Below, piece after piece: positions 8,633-16,525 of a stretch of DNA of 46,277 nt. Each line of letters starts with the position of its first letter. Position 1 is the first letter of the stretch. This DNA is from an uncultured Christensenella sp. (lineage in GTDB: Bacteria; Bacillota; Clostridia; Christensenellales; Borkfalkiaceae): NCBI GenBank assembly GCA_905203015.1, contig CAJKUC010000015.1:1-46277 (forward strand), written 5' to 3'. The notes below the pieces were generated by a model. The model made no database searches, had not been told where the DNA came from, and worked only from the letters and a program-made list of their open reading frames with translations. The translations under genes and the position numbers were made by a program.

Positions 8633-9775
8633 ATGAAAAAGAGAATTCAATATATTGCGGCTGCTTTATTGTTATGCGCTACGTTCGGTACGTTCGGGGC
8701 TTGCAGAAAAGGCGTGGTGATTCCCGATCCGGATCCCGATCCGATTCCCGAACCCGATCCTTCGCCTTCCGTCGTGTACGGTCTGCCCGAGGGCGGCACG
8801 GGCAGATACATTTCCAACAGCGACGTTTTAGATGACGGCGACATCCGCTATCTGGTGTGTACCACCAATGAAACGCAGGCGGAAGAAGATAACGTTATCG
8901 CCGTGTATAAGGCGAAATACGAAGCGGGCGAAGGCAAAGGCTGGGCGTACGGCGAACAGAAAATCGTTCTTCGCGGAGAAGAAGGCAAATGGGACGAATA
9001 TATCGGCTCCGCTTCCATCGTAAAAGGTACGTTCGCGAAAGAAGATAAGAATTATTCGTGGCTGATGGCGTATTGCGCTACGTCCGCCGCGAACGACACG
9101 CAGTATTCCATCGGTCTTGCGGCTGCCGCTTCGCCCGACGGCGAATGGGAAAAGATCGGGCAGATCGTATCGTTCGATTCCGAAGTGTACGGCACAAGTT
9201 CCGTAGGCTGCTATGCACCTTCGATCGTAAACTACGATAAAGCAAGCGGTATCCGTCTCTTCTATACCTACGCGGATGCGTACGGGCATTTTGCGAAGTT
9301 TGTGGATTTCGACGCTTCCGATCTTACTGATATCGAAATTTCGGGCGAAGCGATGGTGCCTACGAACGGCAGCGTAGCGGGCGGCGACGACGCGGTGATG
9401 TTTCCCAACGCCGATTTCGCGTACGATGAAACGGCAGGTAAATTCGTGGCTGTGAAAGACTATTCTCCTTCCGCCGCCACCGATCCGAAATTTGCAACGA
9501 AGATCCAACTTCTTTCGATCGACGAAGAAGAACTTCTCACCACGGATATCGGCGAGGGCTGGCTGGGGCTGAGAACGTGGGATAACACCGATACGATGAA
9601 CGGCGACACGATGTACGAACGCCTCTATGGCGGCAGCGTGGTTTCCGACGCGTACGGCCATGTGAACGGAGCGAACGGGTACGAGATCATCTGCCACGTG
9701 TGCCTTGAAAAATCGGAAAGCGAGGATTATCTGTTTACGCAGAAGCCCATCTCTTTCCTGTATTCCGCAAACTGA
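8633..9775 (+). CDS. Lipoprotein with five-bladed beta-propeller (GH43-like) fold
   Basis: 380 aa. The signal peptide ends in lipobox FGAC (Cys24) and is followed by a Pro/Asp-rich spacer (residues about 30-46) that would lift the domain off the membrane. The rest contains repeating blade-like strands: IGSASIVKGTF, YSWLMAYCA, SIGLAAAASPDGEWEKIG, YAPSIVNYD, FPNADFAYDE. This pattern (PSI/PSIV, LMAY, SPDGEWEKIG) is characteristic of the GH43/GH117/GH130-type propeller superfamily, but which residues would be catalytic cannot be assigned with certainty. It is the shortest of three paralogs in a row and lacks the extra N-terminal module of the next two. A surface glycosidase or glycan-binding role is inferred. 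Confidence 0.65.
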   Translation: MKKRIQYIAAALLLCATFGTFGACRKGVVIPDPDPDPIPEPDPSPSVVYGLPEGGTGRYISNSDVLDDGDIRYLVCTTNETQAEEDNVIAVYKAKYEAGEGKGWAYGEQKIVLRGEEGKWDEYIGSASIVKGTFAKEDKNYSWLMAYCATSAANDTQYSIGLAAAASPDGEWEKIGQIVSFDSEVYGTSSVGCYAPSIVNYDKASGIRLFYTYADAYGHFAKFVDFDASDLTDIEISGEAMVPTNGSVAGGDDAVMFPNADFAYDETAGKFVAVKDYSPSAATDPKFATKIQLLSIDEEELLTTDIGEGWLGLRTWDNTDTMNGDTMYERLYGGSVVSDAYGHVNGANGYEIICHVCLEKSESEDYLFTQKPISFLYSAN

Positions 9776-9788
9776 TCGAAGCAAAACG

Positions 9789-9861
9789 GGGCGTTCCGCG
9801 TATCTTAAAAAAGGGCGCGGAATGCCCGATATCTTTTCACCGCACCGTATAAATCGTGCGG
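9789..9861 (+). other. Two hairpins in intergenic mRNA
   Basis: Arms 9789-9800 and 9816-9827 pair over 12 bp with one G-U. A second smaller hairpin pairs 9840-9845 with 9856-9861. Neither is followed by a T run, so they look more like RNA stability or processing elements between paralogous lipoprotein genes than terminators. Confidence 0.4.
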
Positions 9862-9886
9862 CGAAAACGATGTTATGGAGGAGAAC

Positions 9887-11383
9887 ATGAGGAATAAGAA
9901 AATTTTTGCCGCCGCATGCGCGGCATTATCCGCCGCTGTGATTTTCGCGGGATGCGGGAAAACTCCCGCCGACGTTACGCCGGATAATCCCGATAAGCCC
10001 GCCGATACGGAAGTGTTCCGCGAGGGGTATTATTCGCTGCGCGAAAAAAAGGTGGAAAATGCCGACGTCACGGGCGATTATTTATTCAACTGCTTATATC
10101 TTTCGGGCGGGGAAGCGATCTGGTACGAAACGGATCTGACGGGCAGAAGCGAAAAGAGCGGAACATATACGGCGACGAACGAAGAGGTGACGGTGGAAAT
10201 CGGTATCCGTTCGTACCGTTTCGATTATGAAAAAGGCACGCTTACGTTCGGCGGAAAGATCAATAGAATGAACGTGAATATGAGTTATACTTACACGGAA
10301 AATTACGTTTTGCCTTCTGCGGAAGGCGGCGCGGCGTTTACGGAAGAACTTTTCGGCGAAAGCAAAGAAGAAAATTTTTATAACTACTGCCCTACGGCGC
10401 TGATCGAAGGCGATACGATGCACGTATGGTATTGCAGCAACGAAAAAAGCGGTAACGTCACCGATTTCATCGCTTATCGGCAGGGAAAACTGAACGCGGC
10501 GGGAAAATGGGAATTTTCCGAAAAGAAACTGGTGCTTTCTCCCTCGGAAAAAAACAGCGGAAAATGGGATTCGCGCCATACATGCGATCCTTCCGTGGTA
10601 AAGGGCGAATTTTCGTATAACGGCGAAAAATATGCCTATCTGATGGCATATCTCGGCTGTAAAACCAGCGACAATACGCGTAACGAAGTGGGGCTTGCCG
10701 TGGCGAAAACGCCTGACGGCGAGTGGGTGAAAGTAGGCGATCAGCCGATCGCGAATTTCTATACGTCAGCCGATTACGGCGAAAATCGCTGGGGGTACGG
10801 TCAGCCGTCGCTGATCGCCGAAAACGGCAAAGGAAAAGTGATTTTGTTCTATTCGATGGGTGCGGCGAAAACGTGCACGATCGCGGAGGAATGGGATTTT
10901 TCCGATCTGAATAATCCCGTACGCCTGCACAGAGCGGAATTGAAAGAACGCGGCGTAGTGAACGCGAGTGGTTCTCAGGATTGCATCAATAACGCCGATT
11001 TCGCGTATGATCCCGTACGCGGGAAATTATACTGCATCAAAGAGGACGGACCTTATCCGACGGACGGCGGCGTGAACTGGATCGCGGGAAGCAATACGAT
11101 TCTGGCTTTGAACGTGGGCGATAATTTCGATCTGCTGTTCTCGGGCGAAACGTATCAATGGGAAAAGGTGGACACACTGACGAAAGATCTTACGTCGTCG
11201 CCGCGCAATCATAACGCCTGCATCGTGAAAAGTGCGTCGGGGTATCTTACGAACGCCTATCGGATTCCCGTTTTGTACACCGCCGCGGATCTTGCCGAAA
11301 GTTATCCCGATTGGGCTCTCGGCGGGCAGTGGCCGTCGCTCCATACTTATCGTATTCACGGCGCATTTTTCGATATCAGATAA
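9887..11383 (+). CDS. Lipoprotein: lipocalin-like module plus five-bladed propeller, copy A
   Basis: 498 aa. The ATG at 9887 follows GGAGGA; the in-frame ATG at 9875 is inferior. Lipobox FAGC (Cys23). Residues about 40-130 form a small beta domain (GTYTATNEEVTVEIG, YRFDYEKGTLTF) resembling lipocalin-like modules. The propeller begins near YNYCPTALIEG and includes the strongly conserved block WDSRHTCDPSVVKGEFSY, then YAYLMAYLGC, VGLAVAKTPDGEWVKVG, GYGQPSLIAE, NNADFAYDP and SSPRNHNACIVK. These blocks are shared almost residue for residue with the next gene. His and Asp in RHTCDPS are good candidates for functional residues. It is probably a surface-bound glycosidase of the GH43-like superfamily; specificity is unknown. 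Confidence 0.68.
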   Translation: MRNKKIFAAACAALSAAVIFAGCGKTPADVTPDNPDKPADTEVFREGYYSLREKKVENADVTGDYLFNCLYLSGGEAIWYETDLTGRSEKSGTYTATNEEVTVEIGIRSYRFDYEKGTLTFGGKINRMNVNMSYTYTENYVLPSAEGGAAFTEELFGESKEENFYNYCPTALIEGDTMHVWYCSNEKSGNVTDFIAYRQGKLNAAGKWEFSEKKLVLSPSEKNSGKWDSRHTCDPSVVKGEFSYNGEKYAYLMAYLGCKTSDNTRNEVGLAVAKTPDGEWVKVGDQPIANFYTSADYGENRWGYGQPSLIAENGKGKVILFYSMGAAKTCTIAEEWDFSDLNNPVRLHRAELKERGVVNASGSQDCINNADFAYDPVRGKLYCIKEDGPYPTDGGVNWIAGSNTILALNVGDNFDLLFSGETYQWEKVDTLTKDLTSSPRNHNACIVKSASGYLTNAYRIPVLYTAADLAESYPDWALGGQWPSLHTYRIHGAFFDIR

Positions 11384-11398
11384 CGGCATTTTTCGTCG

Positions 11399-11426
11399 TA
11401 TCGTTCCGCCGCTTGCGGAGGAACGA
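11399..11426 (+). other. Intergenic hairpin between paralogs
   Basis: An imperfect hairpin with arms TCGTTCCGCC and GGAGGAACGA lies between the two longest propeller lipoproteins, without a T run. A role in mRNA processing is possible but unproven. Confidence 0.3.
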
Positions 11427-11455
11427 CGGCATAACGGCATAATATGAGGTGTTGT

Positions 11456-12940
11456 ATGAAAGAAAATCTGAAAAAAGCGGTTTGTTGCGGGTTGGGCGCG
11501 ATTTTATCGTGCGCCGCGTTTGCCGCGTGCGAAAAACAGAAAGAAAGCGTATCGCTGGAAGGGGAATATTCGCTTGTTTCCGCCGTATTCGAGAATACGG
11601 ATTACACTTCCCGTTTCCGCGCTTACAGCGCAACGTTTTCCGCCGACGGATCCGTGCGCGTGGTGATCGATTATCTCGGGGCGCTGGAAACGCGCAATTC
11701 CGCGTATTCGTGCGACGGCGAAACGGTGACGGAAACGTATAAAGGCGAAACGTTCACTTATTCGATGAGCGGAGACACCCTGATTACGGATTATTCCGAC
11801 GGCGGCGATCCGATCCGCGTGACGCTCGGCAAAAAAACGCGGGAAAACGAAGAAACGGCGGTGGATTTTGAAAGTATTCTGTTCGGCACGTCGATAGAAG
11901 ATACGAAATTTTTCAATTACTGCCCCGCGATTCTTACGGAAACCGTCGACGGTCAGGAGATCATGAATATATGGTATTGCTCCAATAAAGACGACGGGGT
12001 GATCATGGATCATATCGCCTATCGGAAAGGCGTGAAGCAATCGGACGGAAAATGGAAGTTTTCCGAACAGCAGATCGTGCTTGCGCCTACGCCCGATACG
12101 TGGGATGCCCGCCACACCTGCGATCCCGCGGTGGTGAAAGGCGAATTTTCGTACAACGGCACGAAATACGCTTATCTGATGGCGTATCTCGGCTGCACTA
12201 CGGAAGATTATCAGAAAAACGAAACGGGGCTTGCCGTGGCGAACGCACCCGAAGGCCCGTGGGTGAAAGTGAGCACGTTAAATCCGATCGTGCCCTGGTA
12301 CGACGACGGCAAGGAGGAAGAGGAACAGAAGAAATACGAAAGCATGCAGGGGACGACTTCGATCTATTGGGGTACGGGTATGCCCGCGCTGGTGAGCCTC
12401 GACAAGAAGGGGCAGGTGCTGATGTTTTATCAGTCTACTCTGCGCGGTACGGGGATTCAGCAATGGGATTTTTCCGATCTGAATAACCCGAAGCGCACGT
12501 TCGTGTCTTCCATTTCGCATAACGGAATCGTCAATTCGCAGGGAAGAAAGTGCAATATCGGTATTCCCGATTTCGCCTACGATCCCGCGGCAAAGCGTTT
12601 CTATGTGTGCGGCGTAACGGGGGAAAAGAACCCTGCCGACGTAACGAAAACACTGGTAAGTTCGCATAGTTTCGTGGCGTATATCGACGGCGTGGAAAAC
12701 ACGGAACAACTGGCGCAGTTAATGAAATCCGGCGGCTACACCTGGAAAATGGCGGGATATGTAGGGCCCGACGTGACGGGTTCGGCGAGAAATCACAACC
12801 CCGGAATCGTACGTAACGCATACGGCGAACTGCCCGATTCCAAAAAGATGGGCGTGGTGGTAAGCACGGGCAGAAACGACGGCGCAAACGAAAATATTTT
12901 CACTTACCGTCTGCACGGCGCATACGTAAAATTGCCGTAA
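11456..12940 (+). CDS. Lipoprotein: lipocalin-like module plus five-bladed propeller, copy B
   Basis: 494 aa if translation starts at the ATG at 11456 (GAGGTG just upstream); an in-frame ATG at 11444 would add four residues. Lipobox FAAC (Cys25). It has the same architecture as the preceding protein: N-terminal beta module (GEYSLVSAVF, AYSCDGETVTETY) and then the propeller with FFNYCPAIL, WDARHTCDPAVVKGEFSY, YAYLMAYLGC, TGLAVANAPEGPWVKV, IPDFAYDP and SARNHNPGIVR. It carries an insertion rich in Glu and Lys (DDGKEEEEQKKYESM) before GTGMPALVS that the sister protein lacks. It is the last gene of the LacI operon, with a terminator about 35 bases downstream. Confidence 0.68.
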   Translation: MKENLKKAVCCGLGAILSCAAFAACEKQKESVSLEGEYSLVSAVFENTDYTSRFRAYSATFSADGSVRVVIDYLGALETRNSAYSCDGETVTETYKGETFTYSMSGDTLITDYSDGGDPIRVTLGKKTRENEETAVDFESILFGTSIEDTKFFNYCPAILTETVDGQEIMNIWYCSNKDDGVIMDHIAYRKGVKQSDGKWKFSEQQIVLAPTPDTWDARHTCDPAVVKGEFSYNGTKYAYLMAYLGCTTEDYQKNETGLAVANAPEGPWVKVSTLNPIVPWYDDGKEEEEQKKYESMQGTTSIYWGTGMPALVSLDKKGQVLMFYQSTLRGTGIQQWDFSDLNNPKRTFVSSISHNGIVNSQGRKCNIGIPDFAYDPAAKRFYVCGVTGEKNPADVTKTLVSSHSFVAYIDGVENTEQLAQLMKSGGYTWKMAGYVGPDVTGSARNHNPGIVRNAYGELPDSKKMGVVVSTGRNDGANENIFTYRLHGAYVKLP

Positions 12941-12975
12941 GGATAAGGAAGCCGATTTTTTCGGCGCAAACAAGA

Positions 12976-13018
12976 CAAAAACACATTCCGCAAAAACGAT
13001 TGCGAAATGTGTTTTTTG
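12976..13018 (+). terminator. Terminator of the LacI operon
   Basis: The arms AACACATT-CCGC and GCG-AAATGTGTT pair around an A-rich loop and are followed by six Ts. This ends the roughly 12.5-kb operon. Confidence 0.72.
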
Positions 13019-13061
13019 CTCTCTTCGAGAGATATTGCATAGCGGAAAAAAGCGCGTTTTA

Positions 13062-13090
13062 TTGACAATTTCGCGGAAATCGGATATAAT
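13062..13090 (+). promoter_or_regulatory. Housekeeping promoter of the PepSY/ECF operon
   Basis: TTGACA at 13062-13067, a 17-base spacer and TATAAT at 13085-13090 form a perfect consensus promoter, leaving a leader of about 155 bases before the first gene. Confidence 0.78.
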
Positions 13091-13159
13091 CGATATACGG
13101 CAAGGGCAGAGAAAAAAAGCATGGCGCGGCAGCGGCGCAAAAAATTTTTTCGGAATTTT

Positions 13160-13185
13160 TGTAACCTATTTCGTTTCCGATCGTC
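13160..13185 (+). promoter_or_regulatory. Candidate ECF sigma promoter (autoregulatory)
   Basis: TGTAAC at 13160-13165, a 16-base spacer and CGTC at 13182-13185 match the architecture of Bacillus sigma-M/sigma-V/sigma-W-type promoters (TGxAAC, about 16 bases, CGTC/CGTA). It lies in the leader of the operon that encodes the ECF sigma factor, which is where an autoregulated ECF promoter is expected. The match is seen in sequence; use by this sigma factor is inferred. Confidence 0.5.
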
Positions 13186-13250
13186 TTATAAGTGCAGGGA
13201 CCTGAAATCGCGAGGCGAAAAAATCGACGAAAACAAGGAGTACAAAAACT

Positions 13251-14300
13251 ATGAAAAACATGAAGACCAATCTGAAGAAACTTACGGCAGGCGCATTTGC
13301 GGGCGCGTTATTCCTCTGCGGATTTGCGGCGTGCGAAACGAATAAAGGCGACGGTAATTTTAACATTACGAAAGCGCAGGCGGAATCGATCGCGCTGTTA
13401 CATTCCGGCGTATCCGGAAAAAGCGTAACGGCGCAGAATATTACGCCGGAAAAGGAAGCGGACGGCAATTATTATCGCGTGGAATTTGTGTGCGGCAACG
13501 TGACGTATACCTATCGTATCAACGGCGATACGGGTGACATCGTAAAACTTGCGGTGAACGGGCAGCCTGTGGATAAAAACGATCTGCCCGCCGCGCCTGC
13601 GAGCCCCGAAGCGAATTATATCGGCGAAGCACGCGCGAAAGAAATCGCGTTGCATCATGCGGGGTATGCGGAAACGGACGTGACGGAACTTGAAACGGAT
13701 TTCGATTTCGACGACGGCATGTATTTATACGAAGTGGAATTTACGTACGGGAAGAGCGATTACGAATACGAACTGATTGCCTCTACGGGGGAAATATATT
13801 CGCTTGAAATCGACGATTTCTCGGTGATTGTTCCCACGCCTGCGGATTCTTCCGTTACTTATATTTCCGCAGATCGGGCTAAGGAAATCGCGCTTGAAGA
13901 CGGCGGCGTTCAGGCCGAAAACGCAACGTTTAAAAAAGTGAAATTCGATAAAGACAACGGCGAGCATATCTATGAAATCGAATTTGTCGCGGGCGGCTCG
14001 GAATACGAATACGAGATCAATGCCGTAAGCGGCGCGGTGATCGAAAGCGAAATAGACGGGGAAAAGCGTTTCCCCGCCGACAGCGCGGAATATATCGGCG
14101 CAGGTGCGGCGCTTCAAATCGCTTCTGCTCATTCGGGCGTGGCGGAAAACGATATGCGTAAAAAGGAAGCGAAACTGAAGATAAAAAAGGGCGTATATGT
14201 GTACGAAGTGGAATTTGAAACGCGCGCATACGAATACGAATATGTGATCGACGCAAAAACGGGAAAAATACTTTCCGCAGAAAAGGAGACGAACGACTGA
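13251..14300 (+). CDS. PepSY-repeat lipoprotein
   Basis: 349 aa with an N-terminal signal peptide and lipobox FAAC (Cys28); SD AAGGAG at 13235-13240. After the Cys come four PepSY units, each of the form ITxxQAxxIALxHSG ... YxVEFxxGxxxYxYxIxxxTGxI: about residues 38-100, 124-187, 203-265 and 280-345. PepSY domains are thought to inhibit proteases or sense envelope state. The protein sits at the outer face of the membrane, and its gene is the first of an operon with an ECF sigma factor and a membrane PepSY protein, so a sensory or buffering role in the same stress response is likely. Confidence 0.85.
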   Translation: MKNMKTNLKKLTAGAFAGALFLCGFAACETNKGDGNFNITKAQAESIALLHSGVSGKSVTAQNITPEKEADGNYYRVEFVCGNVTYTYRINGDTGDIVKLAVNGQPVDKNDLPAAPASPEANYIGEARAKEIALHHAGYAETDVTELETDFDFDDGMYLYEVEFTYGKSDYEYELIASTGEIYSLEIDDFSVIVPTPADSSVTYISADRAKEIALEDGGVQAENATFKKVKFDKDNGEHIYEIEFVAGGSEYEYEINAVSGAVIESEIDGEKRFPADSAEYIGAGAALQIASAHSGVAENDMRKKEAKLKIKKGVYVYEVEFETRAYEYEYVIDAKTGKILSAEKETND

Positions 14301-14302
14301 AC

Positions 14303-14785
14303 ATGAAAAACGACGTAGTGGAGGAGTTGTTTATAAAATATTATAACGACGCGCTGCTCTACGTCCTGTCGTTATCGAGAAACAAGGCTCTGGCGGAAGA
14401 CGCGGTGTCGACGGCGTTTTTCAAAGCGTTGCGCGGCGGCGACGACGAAATAAAAAATTTTAAGCCGTGGCTGATGAAGGTGTGCCGTAACGTGTGTTTC
14501 GATATGCTGAAACACAGAAAACGATATGCCGCGCTGGACGAAAGTAAAGCGGACGAGAGCGAAAACGCCGTTGATAAAATTATCAGAGACGAAAGGTATA
14601 AATCGCTTTATCGGGCGATAGAATTACTTCCCGAAACGCAGCGAGAGGCGGTGTTGCTGTTTTATTTTGAAGAACTGCGCATCAGGGAAATCGCGAGCGT
14701 TACGGGAAAAACGGAGGACTGCGTGAAAGTGCTTTTATACAGGGCGCGCGAAAACATGAAAAGTATTCTGGAGACGAGACGATGA
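14303..14785 (+). CDS. ECF-family RNA polymerase sigma factor
   Basis: 160 aa, typical for an extracytoplasmic-function sigma factor. Region 2 (about residues 8-75) includes LFIKYYNDALLYVLSLS and AEDAVSTAFFKAL with the FKPWLMKVCRNVCFDMLK helix; region 4 (about 100-155) includes LLPETQREAVLLFYFEELRIREIA and the helix-turn-helix TGKTEDCVKVLLYRARENMK. The 3' end overlaps the next gene by ATGA, implying translational coupling with a likely anti-sigma partner. It begins two bases after the PepSY lipoprotein stop. It probably recognises the TGTAAC/CGTC element in its own operon leader. Confidence 0.92.
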   Translation: MKNDVVEELFIKYYNDALLYVLSLSRNKALAEDAVSTAFFKALRGGDDEIKNFKPWLMKVCRNVCFDMLKHRKRYAALDESKADESENAVDKIIRDERYKSLYRAIELLPETQREAVLLFYFEELRIREIASVTGKTEDCVKVLLYRARENMKSILETRR

Positions 14786-15372
14786 GTTTTGAAAAATTAT
14801 ACGAAAAATACAGGAACGGCACGGCGAGCGAAGAGGAAATCGTCTATGTGGAAGAGGAGATCGCCAAGGCGAGAAAACTCGGCGAAATTCTAGAATCCTC
14901 CGAAAATGGGAAAGGGGCGATTCTTCCGTGCGAAAAAGAAAACGAAAAATCCGCCGCAAACGGAATTTTTGCCGACGCCGACGCGGAACAGGTGAAAAAA
15001 GCGCGGAAAAAACATCGTCTGCGTTCCTCTGTGCTTACGCTTTGTATTTCGCTTTTATCGGCGGCGTTGGTGGCGTGTGCGGTGGCAGGCACGATTTTCG
15101 GAACGGCGATCGGCTCGGCGAAAAAGAACGCGAAAATCACGGAAACGCAGGCAAAAACGATTGCGCTGGAATATTATTCGGCGAATTGCAGTTCGTCGGA
15201 AGCGACGGGCGAAGCCTATGTGAAAGATTTTGAAAAAGATCTCGAGTTTACGAAAAAACTGAAAAATTCGTATTATAAATATACGCTTGCAGTGGGAAGG
15301 CTCGGCGGCTATAAGATAGAGATCGAAATCGATTCCCGCTCGGGCGCGGTGACTTTGGTGGATTGGGAATAA
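14782..15372 (+). CDS. Anti-sigma-like membrane protein with PepSY domain
   Basis: 196 aa. The cytoplasmic N-terminus (about 1-80) is Glu/Lys-rich and begins MSFEKLYEKYRNGTASEEEI, resembling the short sigma-binding regions of single-pass anti-sigma factors. One membrane segment lies at about residues 83-111 (SVLTLCISLLSAALVACAVAG). The outside part (about 118-196) is a PepSY domain with TETQAKTIALEYY and the final IEIDSRSGAVTLV. It overlaps the ECF sigma gene by four bases, the usual arrangement for a sigma/anti-sigma pair. Sigma binding is inferred from organisation and topology, not from a recognised zinc-finger motif, which is absent. Confidence 0.75.
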   Translation: MSFEKLYEKYRNGTASEEEIVYVEEEIAKARKLGEILESSENGKGAILPCEKENEKSAANGIFADADAEQVKKARKKHRLRSSVLTLCISLLSAALVACAVAGTIFGTAIGSAKKNAKITETQAKTIALEYYSANCSSSEATGEAYVKDFEKDLEFTKKLKNSYYKYTLAVGRLGGYKIEIEIDSRSGAVTLVDWE

Positions 15373-15467
15373 AAACGCGGAAGAAAAAATTATCCGGAGG
15401 TATCGCGGATTTATCCGGTTTTCTTGCACGGGGAGATTCTGTGCATACGGGCAAACGGAGCGGCGTT

Positions 15468-16052
15468 ATGTTTGATTTTATATTGCCTTTCGATTTATCC
15501 GTCGCGGGGGCGGCGGATAAGTTGCGCTTTTCGTGCGGGAGATTTTTAACCCCCGTGATGAAAGCGATAACGTTAAGCGGAAACATGGGGATGATTTTCG
15601 TTGTTTCCGCTTTTGTCATGTTATTTTTCAAAAAAACGAGAAGATTCGGCGTTGCCGCTCTGATCGCGATTGCGCTCGGTTTTTTATTTACCAACGTTAT
15701 TTTAAAGCACGTAATCGCGCGGGAACGCCCGTTTGAGAACGTTTCGTCGAAATTTTATACATACTGGAAAGCGGCGGGTGCATTGAACGAAAGCGGCTAT
15801 TCTTTCCCTTCGGGGCACACTACGGCGGCAACGGCGTTCGGCGTTTCTTTGTTCCTACATACAAAAAAACGTTGCGCGTGGTTGTTTTTGGCGATTCCCG
15901 CGGTGATGGGCTTTACCCGCATATATTTCGTCGTGCATTATGCTTCGGATATCCTGGGAGGCTTTATCGCTGGAAGCGCTGCCGCCGTAATCGCTTATTT
16001 TATCGTCGCCGCCGCTAAACGTTTAATTCGTTCCGACGGTTCCGGTACGTAA
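15468..16052 (+). CDS. PAP2-family phosphatase, possibly undecaprenyl-PP phosphatase
   Basis: 194 aa integral membrane phosphatase. All three PAP2 signature motifs are present: KHVIARERP (K-x6-RP), PSGHTTAA, and RIYFVVHYASD (R-x5-H-x3-D). Several hydrophobic helices surround them. I place the start at the ATG at 15468 (GGAG upstream); a GTG at 15441 with GGGGAG before it is a fair alternative adding nine residues. It follows the anti-sigma gene by about 95 bases with no terminator, so it is probably in the ECF operon. BcrC-type PAP2 enzymes that recycle undecaprenyl pyrophosphate are known members of ECF envelope-stress regulons, which suggests this role; lipid phosphatases of other specificity remain possible. 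Confidence 0.85.
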   Translation: MFDFILPFDLSVAGAADKLRFSCGRFLTPVMKAITLSGNMGMIFVVSAFVMLFFKKTRRFGVAALIAIALGFLFTNVILKHVIARERPFENVSSKFYTYWKAAGALNESGYSFPSGHTTAATAFGVSLFLHTKKRCAWLFLAIPAVMGFTRIYFVVHYASDILGGFIAGSAAAVIAYFIVAAAKRLIRSDGSGT

Positions 16053-16092
16053 AAAACAATGAAAGGAAAGAACGGAAACGTTCGTTTTGAAA

Positions 16093-16128
16093 AAAATTTC
16101 CGGGAGCATTTATGCTCCCGGAAATTTT
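16093..16128. terminator. Bidirectional terminator (16-bp perfect inverted repeat)
   Basis: Arms 16093-16108 and 16113-16128 are perfect reverse complements with a TTTA loop; the A-rich and T-rich ends give a U tract in either direction. It terminates the plus-strand ECF/PAP2 operon and would also stop the converging minus-strand remnant. Confidence 0.8.
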
Positions 16129-16151
16129 ATAAATACGATCTGAAAACAAAT

Positions 16152-16520
16152 TCAGTTATCCTGTTTTTGTTTCGCGCAAAGTAGAATCAGGCAGATTATT
16201 ACGGGTAGAACGGCGATAGTTCCCGCATTGCCTTTGCAGCCGCTCTTTTCTTCGGCGGGCGCGTTTTGTTGCGCCGCTTTCACCTGCACTACCGGCGATT
16301 CCGTTTTTTCGCCGAACGATACGTCGTTCTGTGCGATTCCTTTTTTCAATGCGGTGATTGTTCCGCTTTTATCGATCGAAATCACGGAAGAATCGGAAAT
16401 CGTAACGTTAAGCCGCGAAAACTCAACGCCTTCCGCAAGAGGTAAACCGAACGTTTCGCCTTCCGCTTTGGCAAGCAATTTATCGTATTTTGTCTGCTTT
16501 TCGGTTTTTACCACCAGAAT
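16152..16520 (-). pseudogene. 5'-truncated surface protein remnant with C-terminal anchor
   Basis: The minus-strand frame encodes the C-terminal part of a surface protein. A segment like a bacterial Ig-like (Big2) module (VTISDSSVISIDKSGTITALKKGIA) is followed by a linker and the tail SGCKGNAGTIAVLPVIICLILLC-AKQKQDN: Ser-Gly-Cys, a hydrophobic segment and a basic/polar end. There is no signal peptide, no good start codon with a ribosome binding site, and the 5' side runs directly into an oppositely oriented nucleoside hydrolase fragment. It is best read as a remnant left after a rearrangement. The tail resembles that of the 776-aa protein encoded at 30373-32703. Confidence 0.55.
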
Positions 16521-16525
16521 CGCGT

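Noticed and set aside
8828..9784. A 318-codon minus-strand open frame opposite the first propeller lipoprotein
   Set aside because: Antisense shadow with no start signals; the plus-strand product has a lipobox and propeller blades.
13121..13345. A 74-codon plus-strand frame in the ECF operon leader
   Set aside because: It overlaps the PepSY lipoprotein start out of frame, is Arg/Lys-biased, and lies over the candidate ECF promoter.
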